Below are positions 44,575 to 55,497 of a stretch of DNA of 64,000 bases, piece after piece. Position 1 is the stretch's first letter. The number at the start of each line of letters is the position of its first letter. The position numbers and the translations under genes were made by a program. The notes beneath the pieces were generated by a model that saw only the letters and a list, made by a program, of their open reading frames with translations, was not told where the DNA came from and did no database searches. The stretch is taken from positions 1,922,001 to 1,986,000 of the forward strand of contig MARA01000005.1 in the NCBI GenBank assembly GCA_001792895.1, written 5' to 3'. Source of the DNA: Lentinus brumalis (Eukaryota > Basidiomycota > Agaricomycetes > Polyporales > Polyporaceae).

Positions 44575-44932
44575 GTTGTGAGTGATATGCACTATTCCCA
44601 GACCTTAACCGCATACAAGACTCATCTACTACTTGCAGATTGGCGAGCCCGCTCAGAGCAAGACCCTCTCGCAAAAGGTTTTGAGTCTCAGCTTTGATTG
44701 ACTGCATGTACCCTCGAGAACGATAACAGAGCTATCATCTTTTCTATCCGTCTTGTGCTGTGTCGATATGGCGAGCGGATGACTGATTATCGCCGCTACA
44801 TGGATGATACATATCGCCACGCTCAGAATGACCACTGAGGATTGACTACACGCGCGAACACACGACACCACTAGGATCGTGAAGGCTGACTGCTTGCAAC
44901 CTGCGAGCCAGAACTGACAGTCTCAAGCCACT
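44575..44932. other. Intergenic between convergent GH7 and MYND genes
   Basis: Contains a likely 3'-UTR intron of GH7 (donor GTGAGT at about 44580, acceptor TTGCAG at about 44639). No gene seen. Confidence 0.4.
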
Positions 44933-45666
44933 GGGCGGCAATACTTCTTATGTCTCTTCCAATCCGATGCCTGTGTCGAGATCAAGAAGTCAGCTAGGCA
45001 ACTTACACGGCCTCTGAGTGATAAGGGCTTACTTGGCACGGCCTGGAGCAGTAGAAGACAGCCTGGATAGTACCGTCAGCTATTCGATGTTAGGGATGCT
45101 GAATCCGAAGGCAGACGAACCTTGCAGACTGAACACCGTGAAAGGTCACTCAGATTGTTCTGCAGCTTGAGGCACTGAGAAGAGTCATTGTCAATGGTGG
45201 GATTTCATGCATACGATCATCAAGTTACGCCAGCACTCACGTTGTAATTCCCGCAGGCGATGTTTGAGTCTGCCGCGCCTCGAAGGCGCATCTCCTGAGC
45301 TGCCTGCAGATCCCCCTTCATCTCATACACCTGCCCCAGATTGTCCCGAGTCATCGCAAGATCGCACGCGAAACCCGAGCGCTCGCGGACACGCAGAGCC
45401 TTGTTGAAGTACTCCTCCGCTTGGGCCGGCCGCTGCATTGCGAGGTAGACTTCACCCAGTCCATCATAAGAGGTGGCGGTCACGAAGTGGTCGGTGCCCA
45501 AGGACGCTTCCTTCTCCTCGATAGCTTGCAGGTACATGCGTTCGGCCCCTTCAAGGTCGCCAGCTGACTTGAGCCGCGACCCCTCATTGTGGAGCTCGGT
45601 AGCCGATAATCCGTCCACGATTTGCCCAACAGTTGGGTTCGTGTGAGCAGCACTGGCACTAGACAT
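44933..45666 (-). CDS. TPR and MYND zinc finger protein
   Basis: The N-terminal part (start 45666, MSSASAAHTNPTVGQIVDGL) contains tetratricopeptide-like repeats: LHNEGSRLKSAGDLEGAERM, SYDGLGEVYLAMQRPAQAEE and TRDNLGQVYEMKGDLQAAQ. Three small 3' exons build a MYND finger: CLKLQNNLSDLSRCSVCK (45176-45123), AVFYCSRPCQ (about 45065-45036) and ASDWKRHKKYCRPVA (to the stop at 44933). The CxxC, CxxxC and HxxxC ligands are all present. MYND domains bind proline-rich partners; the partner and role here are unknown. All joins use GT-AG introns. Confidence 0.8.
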
Positions 45667-46100
45667 GTCGTTCAAAGGCTAGGATATGCAGGAGAATGCT
45701 GTGCTTGACCGCGGATGGTTCAGCGACGCGTTGAGTCAAGGACCTGGATAAGATGCAGATGGATGACTTGTGCTTCTTTGAGGTTACTTATTGCCACCGA
45801 GGGGGACCGGTCTCTTCAGGCTCAATACTGTACCATGCATGTCCCTCCCGTGCGGAAGTTCCATCAGGCACAGGAATGAGCGGGCTGGGGAAGAATCATA
45901 TCTCAATCACCGTAGTCCAAATGCCAAACTTCCACCGACATCGCATATCGCCCTGTGGGGAATGGACGCGCACCTGGCGTGGAAGCCAGGGACACACACA
46001 CTGTAGAGAAGTAGAGACATACTAATGATACATAAGATGAACGATAACGATGTACACACACTCCGAGAAAAGTCCCCAGCACGACCAACACAACGCGCGC
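45667..46100. other. Intergenic
   Basis: Promoter side of the MYND gene and 3' flank of isocitrate lyase. No gene supported. Confidence 0.4.
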
Positions 46101-47896
46101 TCACAACTTCGACTTGAACTGGTCCTCCGTCACACCCTTGCCCATCGCAGCCGTCGATGACACACCGCCGGTAACAGTCTTCATCAGATTGTCCATGTAG
46201 TCCGCGCCGCTCCACCTCTGGTGGGTGAGCACGTCGCAGCCGATCTCGCGCTCGCGCCGTTGGATGAGCTCCACGTAGGCCTTCATACCCTCCTTCGCGT
46301 ATGAACGGGCGAACAGATCGCTGATGTATGCGTTCGAGTGCAGGCCACCGAGCTGTACAAAGTTCTTGCTTAGCACAAAAAAGCACGGACTTGACTGCGA
46401 TACTACATACCGTGATGAACTGCCAGACGAAGCCCAGCTTGCCGAGCTCCCAGACGTATGCCTTCATGTCGTCTTCGTTCAAACCCGCAGCCTCCCAGTT
46501 GAAAGAGGGGCTGAGGTTGTACGAGAGCCACTGCTGAGGGTAGGCCGCGTGCACGCCCTCCGCGAACTCCTTCGCCTGAGAGAGGATGGGCTTCTTCGTC
46601 TCCATCCAGAGAAGGTCCGAGTACGGTGCAAACGCAATGGCGCGGTTCACTGCGCACTGCGTGCCACCCTGGTAGCGGTAGAAGCCCTCCCGTGTACGGG
46701 CGGCATCCCAGTCCCAGAACGGCACCTTCTTAAGCCCGAACTCCTTCTGCGCGATAGCAACGGCGGTGGGGTACGAGACGTGCGCGATGCGGGCGGCGAA
46801 CTTCTCGAGAGCCGAGGATGATGCGCCTTGGGCACGAAGAGCGTTCGAGAGTGTCGTTGAGAAGAGCTGGATGTTGGCCGCAGCCATCCACTTCTCCTCG
46901 ACGGCCTCGAGTGCAGCACCGCTCTTGCCTGCACGCTCGGCCTCGGTCAGCTCCACGACCAGCGGACGAAGGTCCGGGTTCGTCGAGCCGAGAATGAACG
47001 GGTGGTCGCGCTCGTCCACGTTGGTCGTAATGAGCGTAGCAGCCTCCGAGTCTGTCCGGGCAATGACAAGGTTGTCCACGCCCATGATGTCAAACTGGAG
47101 ACGGATAGCGACGAGGCGATTGATGTGCTCCTGGATGGGGACGAGCACCTTGCCCGCCATGTGTCCGCACTTCTTCGTGCCGGGAGCCTGATCCTCGATG
47201 TGAATGCCCGCGGCGCCCTTCTCGACAAACATCTTCGCAAGCTTCATCGTCGCCGTGAGACCGCCGTGGCCCGTGTCCGCATCAGCGACGATCGGGCGGA
47301 GGTAGTCGATGACAGGCGTCTCGGCGAGCTCCTTTTCTGACATGCGCGAACGCTCCTCGCGCTGCTTGCGGTCGTGGAAGAGCTGCGCCATGAATAGGTG
47401 CTCGACCTTGTTTGGCACGGTGTTTGACGGGTAGTCTGCGAGGTCCGGTCCGGGCTCGTTGGTGCTCGAGGCTGTGCTCGATGACTGCCATCCAGACACA
47501 TAGACCGTCTCGAGGTACTTGGCCATCTGCGTGACCTGCACGGGATCAAGCCTATGACGCACTAGTCAGTGACTATCTGGGCGGCGAGGAATGGACAATA
47601 CGCACGCGCCGTAGGTGTGTGATGGCGTCCCGTTTTTGAACCGTTCCGAAAGGATGCGGAAGAGCTTCTTCGCCTGGACGTTCGAGGGGTAGGAGATGGG
47701 GAGAGTGCCGCGCTTCGAGACGACGTCCGCCGCGGTGTATGGCCTCTTGGTCTTTGCCCAGCGAGAATCCTGGACACAACGAGAGGATCGAGAACAACGT
47801 CAGCGACTGCTAGTCGCAGCGGAACAGCGCGCGCACCTTCCACCATTGCTCGACCTGCGCGACCTCAGCCTGGAATGCCTTGCGTTCGCTCGCCAT
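46101..47896 (-). CDS. ICL1: Isocitrate lyase, peroxisomal (glyoxylate cycle)
   Basis: Cleaves isocitrate to succinate and glyoxylate, allowing growth on C2 compounds and fatty acids; in wood-decay basidiomycetes it also supports oxalate formation. Exon 1 starts at 47896 ([20 protein letters not shown]). Landmarks are [22 protein letters not shown] sequence, [19 protein letters not shown], the active-site segment [15 protein letters not shown] with the catalytic cysteine, [20 protein letters not shown], and [20 protein letters not shown]. The protein ends KSKL, a canonical peroxisomal targeting signal. Four exons are separated by short introns (near 47830-47770, 47605-47550 and 46405-46350). 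Confidence 0.96.
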
Positions 47897-48441
47897 CGTC
47901 GTCGTTGAGCACGGAAAAGGGGTGCGGGGAGTGCGGGGAGTGTGAGGAGTGCGAGATGAAAGGAGAGAGGGCGGATGCGCGGGGGTGAGGGGGTCGGAAT
48001 GGGATTCCATGCTGCATATGAATGTCTTTGAGCCTGGCACCGATCGCCTGAATGTCTTCACTCGTCGGCCTCGGCGCATGTGATTGGCAACCAATCAGCC
48101 GGGCTGTGGGGCCCCGCCTAGGCGCTCGGTGCGCCGTCGCCGCCTGCAGCCCCGCCGTCGGCCGAAACGTCACCGACAGGGGCCGAGACGTCCACGGACA
48201 CTGCCTGGGTGCGGCGTTGAGCGAGCATGCGCTCTAACCCCCGTCCGTACCTGCGGGCCTACCGCCAAGGCCGCCTGGCGACGGCCGTGGGGCGGAGCTT
48301 GCGCGGTCGGTACCACAGCTCTGGGCACTACATCGCTCACCTCTCATACGGAACGTCTCCGGACGTCTGCATGTCGCAGTGAGCTGGACATGTGAGTGAG
48401 CGCAGACGAGATGCGTCCGAAGATATGCTCCATCGTTTGCT
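47897..48441. other. Isocitrate lyase promoter and ALG7 3' flank
   Basis: GC-rich 545-bp spacer with several SYGGRG matches. No other gene. Confidence 0.4.
47924..47938. promoter_or_regulatory. Paired CreA/Mig1-type sites upstream of isocitrate lyase
   Basis: Two GCGGGG copies (47924-47929 and 47933-47938), with a further GTGGGG near 48104. They match SYGGRG and lie within 30-210 bp of the ATG, consistent with glucose repression of the glyoxylate cycle. Binding is inferred. Confidence 0.35.
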
Positions 48442-50782
48442 CTACCGTCTGTTTCCATCGTACACGAGGCCAGCAAGGCCGTATCGAATGAAGAATGCCA
48501 ACAAACTACTGCACACCTAGAACGTTCCGGCCAGGGCGTTAGCAAAACTCTATTGCATCTGCGATCCATCGGAGCGTCTCGCATCCCGCGAAGACAGGAG
48601 ACAGGCGAAGCACGGCCATAACGAATCCCGCACGGCGCACACAACCCATTACGGAATTGTGTCGCAAACCGCAGACGCTCCGCGGAACCCAGCAGGAACA
48701 AAACGCCGCTCACCTGTGTCGCAATTAGCACCCTGGTGAGACTGTCTTCCCGCATCGGCCCTAATCGGAGTAAGAACACGTTCAGAATAGTCAAGTTCGT
48801 GCTTGACTCGATCTCTCCTGTCTTTTGATCAACCACGAGTTCCACGAGTCCCAGGCCGGAAAACAGGCGGAGGATGAGCGTGGCTAGCTTCGATGGGCGC
48901 TTGTCTTTGAACTCGGCTCTCGAGGGATGGAGGAGTTGCGTCTCCGCATCATATCTGCGGGGCGCCACGGGGAACGAGTCTTAGTACATACACGATAGAC
49001 GGGATGCGGCGCACCCCGTGGGGTAGCGGACCCATTCAGGTCCTAGGAAACCACGTACCTCGGAACGCGGTGCCGCGGACAGGGCACCAGACCGAAAAGC
49101 TGCGGACACGACAGGACGAAGTTGAAGATCTGGGGTAGGAAGAACAAGAGCAGCGTCTTCGAGTAGTGCGCTTGAATCCCGACCACGGCGAACGCCATTC
49201 CTGCAACATAGCACAGGGTGTCGCCGGGAAACGCACGGGCGGGGTACCTGACATTGGGCTGAGGTTTGGGAAACCATTCGCGAGACATGCGGCAGGTACG
49301 CACCAGTTGTGGTACATGAACCCCAAGCACACCCCCAACAGAGGCAGCATCAAGTAGAGGCTGAAAAGATGCCGCGCGACTAGGATCCTGCTCCCGTAGG
49401 CCATTCCCGCACTCCACATCCCTCCAACCTTGACCCCGTCGGTGACATGGAGTGGGAGGGGTATCCGGAACCCAACAGGCCAAGGAAGGAAGAGCAGGTC
49501 GTTGAGTATGATCGAGGACGCGATGATGACTGCCTGCGAGACCTCCGAGCCGTTGATGCCTGCGAGGATGTTGATGCTGTTCGTGCAGAAGGTGGAGAGG
49601 AGGGACATATATACATAGTACAGCGGGCCTGCACGGGTGCTTTAAGAAGCGCAAGATAGTACAGAAGGACACAAACGTACCGAGGTGCAGCATGGTGCCC
49701 AATAACCACCGCAATGGAAGGGGAACCACGACGTCCGTAGCGCCACGTTCGGAGTAATAGACGATGAGCAGCGGGATAGACGCGATGATGGGAATCGGAA
49801 GTTTGTGGCGCCACCGGATGTCGAATACGTCGTCCAGGAACCCAAGCATGGTCGCCATTAGGAGAGAGAGTAGCGAGGAGAGGTACACCGCTAGCTTCCA
49901 ACGACACACCCATGTCAACGTCGAACGCGCGCGTATCGGTCATCAACCCACTCACCTGGTGATGAGGAAACTCGTCGACGACAAGGCCTTCGCGAGCCCT
50001 GCGCGCAGAGTCATAGTGGGTAGTGATTGATTCAGAGAATGCGTAGGGAATAAATAGGATGAGAAGTATAATATATATTGAGGCGCAGATCAATCCCTGG
50101 CTCTCTGGGCTACGGCACAAGAGTAGGTTAGCACACATACTCGCTAGGTAGCGTAGCCAGGAGCAGGAAGAAAGGAAAAACGACTGAGAGGCCTGTCCGG
50201 CGGACAGTCCGCACATTCGGGGTGACGGCGGGCGTTACGTCGAGGCCAGTGCCTGTATAGTGACGCACCCCGCCCTCGCCACGCCCCTATCCGACGCTGC
50301 CGACTATTGTGTCGCCGTCGGCCACCGCCACGGGCTTCATGGAACCCATCGCCGTCACCGAAACGTCTGGCGGGGGACAGCCAGTGCTACATGTCCATTG
50401 CGTGGCGCATGTTCATGATGGCGGTGGATGTTTAGGTGACGCAGACGTGTCGTCGACGAAACGAACACGGGTGACCATGGTGGAGAGCAAGATGTCGCGT
50501 AATCGAATCTCAGGACAGTGGCACTCACATAGGTGTGTCATACGTCTTCAGAAGGTCCCTCCCCTTCAAGTTCGCGCGTATGAAGGTCTGTCCAAGCGCA
50601 GGGATTAGATACAAGGACGCCAAAAGCGCGAGCAACGAAAAGCCTAGCGAGGCGTGCAAAGCAGGTAGTGGCGGCGCTGGGTCGATTAAGGGGCGAAGGA
50701 GGAACCAGAACGCAGTAGGAAGTAGTGCATATGGCAGAACCTTCGGGAGCGGTCGTGGACGCAAAGCCGTTTCCTGTGTCAT
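48442..50782 (-). CDS. ALG7: UDP-GlcNAc:dolichyl-phosphate GlcNAc-1-phosphate transferase (ALG7/DPAGT1)
   Basis: Polytopic ER enzyme for the first step of N-glycan precursor assembly, the target of tunicamycin. Exon 1 starts at 50782 (MTQETALRPRPLPKVLPYAL) with the first TM helices and RANLKGRDLLKTYDTP. A 420-nt intron (about 50528-50110) joins it to the conserved IPESQGL. MLGFLDDVFDIRWRHKLPIP holds the Asp cluster, followed by FCTNSINILAGINGSEVSQA, RAFPGDTLCYVAGMAFAVVG, NFVLSCPQLFGLVPCPRHRV and NLTILNVFLLRLGPMREDSL. A last intron of about 190 nt (48718-48531, with a CTAAC branch) leads to the final exon CSSLLAFFIRYGLAGLVYDG. The stop is at 48442. Confidence 0.92.
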
Positions 50783-51048
50783 CTTGCTCCCCACAGACAA
50801 AGCAGTTGAGTTCATTGAGACTAGAATACTTCAAGATTCGGAGAGGGGTGTCGGTTTAGCGTCGAGTTTGGAGAGGAGGACGCATCGCACGCAGCTTGGC
50901 AAGTACCAGTGTTCGCACACGCGCCAAAGACGTGTCCTCGATGATCGAGAGATTCGCAAAGGTGATCGAGCACCACGTGAGCGGGCCGGCCTGTCTGGCT
51001 ACGTAAGCCGTTGCCAGACATATCTACATAATATTATTCTGCTTCTAA
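50783..51048. other. Intergenic between ALG7 and tRNA-Tyr
   Basis: Promoter side of ALG7. No gene. Confidence 0.4.
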
Positions 51049-51135
51049 CCTTCGATAGCTCAGTTGGAAGAGCGTGGGACTGTAAAGGTTACGTATGGCA
51101 TCCCAAGGTCACTGGTTCGATCCCGGTTCGAAGGA
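51049..51135 (+). tRNA. tRNA-Tyr (GTA) with a 14-nt intron
   Basis: Acceptor stem CCTTCGA (51049-51055) pairs with TCGAAGG (51128-51134), discriminator A. The D arm GCTC/GAGC, the anticodon stem TGGGA/TCCCA, and a T arm ACTGG-TTCGATC-CCGGT are all complete. The anticodon GTA is at 51082-51084. The 14 nt aggttacgtatggc (51086-51099), after the base 3' to the anticodon, is the canonical intron position. A TTTT run at 51138-51141 can terminate RNA polymerase III. Confidence 0.92.
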
Positions 51136-52630
51136 TATATTTTGGATGTCCCAAGCTGAGTTACCAGGACCGCCCGGAGGGCCCCCGGCCAATGTATGAG
51201 GGGCGCCAGCGGACAAAAAGACTCGACTTCAGGCCCAGTGAGAACTGCCTGTTTTCCCCTCGTGCGCCCTCTGCTGGAATCTGCTGGAATTATGTACAGT
51301 TGTCTAGGGACCATTATCGGCGTCTGAATGTCCAGAATCCGATCTATTTGCTCTATTTCGAGACCACGACGATCCTGTCTTGCAACAAATCACTGTTGCT
51401 GTCACGCCTTTGGCCCAATGCGCTCGCTTGTATCCATTTTTGATACCGCCAACCTGCACAAGGCTCTCATACTTTCTCCATTGGGTAAGGACATGTTCGG
51501 GCCCAACTTGTTGCAGGTGCTGGGACAGTGGGACAGGGATCTAGTGTGGAGAGTACTTAGCTGCCGAATTTGAGCGCGCTGCGAGGGTTTGCAGTGTTAG
51601 CGGCAATGCGTGCCGAAGGTTCCGATCAGCGGGGATGCACAGTGACCGTGTCGTATAGGGCGAAGTCGCAATGCGGAGTCGTGAAGTCGAAGAGGCGAGA
51701 GCGAAAAAGCCCTCCTCTTACCTGAACCATCACCATCGGGTTCTTTCCCATGGTTGGATTTTGGGCAATCCAGCCGTGCAGCAATTTTAAAACATACAAT
51801 TGTGAATCTCGGAATTGGCACAAGGCTGCGACCGGGATGTGAGGACTATTGAGAACCCATGTAAGTCGACGAATGGAATGTGTATGTGCATCTAGACACT
51901 ACGCTGCTAGCTGCGCGAGCGCCTATTGGAATGCTCCTCGGGCTTCTGGCCTGCACTCTCCGGAGTGATCTCCCTGTGACTCTTCGGAGTAGCTGCACTT
52001 CCGGTGCCTCTCTCCTGAGACTGAGTGTGGATCTGCTCTACCCTCCTGGATGATAATGGCCCTCTTACGCTCCTCATGGCCATGCGATTGTGACATAGAG
52101 TTCGATTGGCGCCGCCCCTTCCCCTCCTGGATTCTCTACTGAACGCTCCCATATCTGGGACCCACCCTCAACCCTCCCTCTCCCTTCCTGGACTCCCCTG
52201 AGAGCCCGAAGTTTCAGCGCGATGGGCCTCGACCTGCGGTCTACTCCCCTTACACGTCACGTCCATTTGACGTCTCCAAGCCTCGCTCAATGCCAAACCT
52301 CCCCTAAAGTGACGTTTATTACTGGAATGTGGACACAATGTTCCTATACCCCTATACCCCCATTCCCTCCACGCCTCCCCGCCCTGAGCTGGTGTGGCAA
52401 AGAAACAACTTGACTACCCGCACGTGTACGAGACACGCTTTCGCTCGTCCAGCAACACCTCAATGGTAGCTGAACTCTTCATCTGCGATAACATATCGCT
52501 TATCGATCCTGTAGCATGCCTCCTATGGAGCCATCCCTACAGTCCTGAAGGACTCCTCTCAGCAAATGAGCTATCCATTGAGAACGGTAGCTCACTGTTT
52601 CATTTGTGATAACATATTGCTTATCGATCC
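51136..52630. other. Non-genic, repeat-like region
   Basis: No supported gene. Marks the shift from gene-dense to repeat-rich sequence. A diverged direct repeat lies at its right end (52480/52604). Confidence 0.4.
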
Positions 52631-52655
52631 TGTAGCATCCCTCTCCTCCTGATGA
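52480..52655. repeat. Diverged direct repeat of about 50 bp, spaced 124 bp
   Basis: Two copies of gcgataacatatcgcttatc / gtgataacatattgcttatc, each followed by gatcctgtagcatscctc, start near 52480 and 52604. Each copy contains an acceptor-like TGTAG. Confidence 0.6.
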
Positions 52656-53223
52656 GCAGCACGCTTGCCTGGACGAGAGACATCAGCACCCTCGGGAGGA
52701 ATTTGTGACGATCTACGCACGATGGAATAGTGGAGAACAGATTCGGGAGCTCTCCTGGATCAAGAACCCACAAATTCATAGATACACGGTCCCAATACGA
52801 CCCTCGAAGCCGCTGCAAGTGGGTCTAAGGGTCAGAGTCCTGGCGCTGTCGAGAGTGGCGTACCGCAATCCAAACGTCGTCTTCCCAAGATATGAGACGT
52901 ACGACCTGCATGTCACTGGAACGCTGGCGGCGGTGGTAGGACTGGGGGAAGAGTGGGTCTCGTTCGAGCTTGAGAATGAGTGCGGAATAAATCCTGTCAG
53001 GAAAGTCCGACTGACGGTCCCATGGCTCCCTGAGATAACGGCAACAGTCCCGCTCGACATACCGTATATCGGGATTGCCTCCCAAAACATTGGAACATCA
53101 CTCGAGGAGGAGGCGTCTGTCGCTGTCACGGCCCGGGAGCGGAAGTGCGGTGCCGCCGGCTGCGAGGGCCCGGAACTGGCCGGGACGCGGGAGTGGGCTG
53201 AGATCTTTGAGATGGCGGCCTGA
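52632..53223 (+). CDS. Hypothetical open frame, possibly a terminal exon
   Basis: An open frame of about 195 codons runs from just after an acceptor-like CCTGTAG (52631) to the TGA at 53221-53223. It has no in-frame ATG near its start, so it would be a 3' exon. Composition is protein-like (VTIYARWNSGEQIRELSW, RNPNVVFPRYETYDLHVTG, PLDIPYIGIASQNIGTSL). No family recognised. It lies directly upstream of the gag-like gene and may belong to the same repeat family. An overlapping minus-strand frame also exists. Confidence 0.3.
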
Positions 53224-53939
53224 GTAACGGAGCGCCCGTGAACGGCAACTTGAAGACTCTGCTGGAGGGATGACTGAAAGTGGATGGTCGGTAGACCAAG
53301 AGAGGTTGTAGAAGCTGCAGAAGCCATGGAAGGACGGTTAGACTCTGAAGCTTTAGGAACGAATGTCAGATTGTACTGCCCTGATTGAGTTATGTGTCCC
53401 TCCCCTCCCCACTGCTCGCTCTCTTTCCCCCTCTCTCTGTATGAATAATATGTTAGCCCTGATCTCCTGCTCCAGAATGAGATACCCCAACCCACGACCC
53501 GCCATTGCTGAAGCGCAGGACGGCGCAATGAGCACCAGCGACCGTCTGACAGCGCCGGATCCCGCCATGATGGTAGACACCGATGGTTGATATCTGTTTG
53601 GAAGCACGAGATGCGGCCTCCGAATTTGGCTGTGGCTGATCGCTACTCCCTCCCGCAGAACTGTGAAAGCGCGAATAAGGCCCCTTCTCCCTCCTCTGGC
53701 CAGTCGCCCTCCGCGAGTACGGCTGCACGCGCAATGGGAGCCGGTACCTGGCGAGAGCTTCTCGTGAACATGCGCTTTGGACGACTGGACGCCTCTTAAG
53801 ACCCGACCCTGCAGAACCCCTGCCCCAGAGTCCGACCTCCCCAAGCTCGAGCTCTACCCTGCCTTCCAGCCCACTGCCTCAGCCTCGTGCTACTGCTCCC
53901 CTGCTCGCCTTCCCGCTCAAATAGACCTTTTATAACACG
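53224..53939. other. Non-genic, pyrimidine-rich stretch
   Basis: Contains a CT-rich tract at about 53400-53445 and the presumed 5' flank of the gag-like gene. No gene supported. Confidence 0.35.
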
Positions 53940-55099
53940 ATGACTAAGAGAAACAACAAAAGCAACAAGAACGCCTGCATCGCTCCCCGCCTTCCGCAGG
54001 CTGAGACGACGCAGGAGCCTGGCGAGATCCCTGTCGCCACCTATGACACTGGTGCAATGCAGCTGTCCCTCGCTGAGAACCTGGTGGACCCTACCGCGCC
54101 GATCTCCAACGATTCGATCTCGCCGTCTCTGGTGACCACCCTGGACGTTGAAGACGTCTTCGCCACCCAGATGAATGTGGAAGTGGTAGATATGCGTGGT
54201 GTAAGCCCGTCAGACAGGCTATATACTGCTGCTAACTTATGTGTAGGCTCCTACCGATGGCGGTGAGACCCAGACGACGTTCCTCGACGCGTCTCAGGCC
54301 CCGCCTCCGCCTGCACAACCGCGCATGATGTGGGCGGATGTAGACTTCTCGGGCCTCCCGATTGCCCCACCTCCTGGCCTCCCGCCCCTGGGAGCTGAGT
54401 CCCCGATGCTCACGAACCCCTGCACGCCGGACTCGCCTTCCCCGGCACCAGCTAGTACCCCCTCCCTCTTCCTGTGTCTCCAACCACGCTGACGGGGATG
54501 GACGCTGACGAACGCAACCCCTGGAAGACGGTCGGTCCCAAGAGCAACCATCACCAGCCTCCGGAGAGCCGCAAGAGACAGTGCTTGTCCCCAACTCTCC
54601 CTGTCCCCTTACGCGACCGACGACGCCGTCTCAACAATGCGGATAGGCAGGACGCAAGTGTTGGGACAAGGGACTATTGACCGGTCCCGCGCCGTCCGCA
54701 AAGCACTCGCGCTCCCCGGCTCTTACCCCGGCGCCGCGTTACGACGTACTCCTCTCCCCGACGCCGCTCCCGCGGTACGCGGAACGCAACCCGCACCCCT
54801 TGTCGCCGGAGAACACCCCCCCGCTTGACGGTACAGCTCCTGTTGACATGCGCGGACCCCAGACGGATGGGCGGGCCTCGGTGGCGGGCTCGAACGGATC
54901 TCGGAACTCAGCCTCGGACATGGACATTGATCCGACGCCGACACCGGTGTCGAACTTGGGTATTGAGGGCCAGGCTGTGAACGCTGAGCCTGACGCTACT
55001 CTCGATCTGCCTTTCCAAACTCTCAACCATGGCAACCCCTTCCAGTTCCACTTCGACCTTCAGACACTGCTGCAGCAGGAGGACGCTCTGTCCCGCCCG
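53940..55099 (+). pseudogene. Gag-like CCHC gene, 5' part, interrupted by a retrotransposon
   Basis: The 5' part of a gag-like gene begins at 53940 (MTKRNNKSNKNACIAPRLPQ). A typical spliceosomal intron at about 54201-54247 (donor GTAAGC, branch GCTAAC, acceptor TGTGTAG) joins MRG to APTDGGETQTTFLD. The rest is Pro/Ser-rich and disordered, ending LLQQEDALSRP directly at the insertion point of the LTR element. It continues in frame at 61342 once the element and one target copy are removed. Two frame changes (at the ccccc 54458-54462 and the ggg 54663-54665) each need one extra base. The gene is split in this allele. Confidence 0.55.
55095..55099. repeat. Target site duplication, left copy
   Basis: GCCCG, identical to 61337-61341, flanking the LTR element. 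Confidence 0.85.
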
Positions 55100-55464
55100 T
55101 GTTACGACTGATCGTCGAGGGGATCAGGAAAGACTCACAAGACGAGCAGGGGCGTCGACGAGCACTTGTGCAGCTTGAGCGGAGCAATGCTCGACGATCA
55201 GGGCTGGGGACAAGATGTATTGAGAGAGGTATCTACAGAGCGAAGTACAGCTTGGCTTACCTGGGGACAAGAGGTCGAAACTGAGGGTCCCCAGGTAGCG
55301 CTGGTGGTCTTATATACATGAGGGAACAACAGCGTCAGAAGACAATAGTGTGAGAGACATCATGGATGAGACAATGACATGAGAGAGACCATGGGAATCA
55401 TGGTGATCGAACAATAGATGACTGGGAAAGGAAATGAATAGTACCGGGGAGGCTGTTCGTAACA
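55100..55464 (-). repeat. 3' LTR
   Basis: 365 bp, begins tgttacgactgatcg and ends gctgttcgtaaca on the plus strand. It carries a TATATAAG promoter motif on the sense strand (55316-55309), and 34 nt downstream AGTTTCGACCT (55282-55272), the predicted RNA 5' end. Confidence 0.93.
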
Positions 55465-55480
55465 GTACCCCCCTCCCAAG
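55465..55480 (-). other. Polypurine tract
   Basis: Sense strand CTTGGGAGGGGGGTAC directly abuts the 3' LTR, the expected position of the plus-strand DNA primer. Confidence 0.75.
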
Positions 55481-55497
55481 GGTCGTGTCCGCACGAC

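Noticed and set aside
43771..44592. 273-codon minus-strand frame over GH7
   Set aside because: Antisense shadow of a GC-rich coding exon.
48100..48240. Possible relation between GC-rich segments at 48.1 kb and 50.2-50.4 kb (shared accgaaacgtc)
   Set aside because: The shared string is too short and no boundaries or terminal repeats could be defined.
52776..53528. 250-codon minus-strand frame overlapping the hypothetical plus-strand frame
   Set aside because: Ser/Arg-rich with no motif; the plus-strand frame has the better protein-like composition, though neither is certain.
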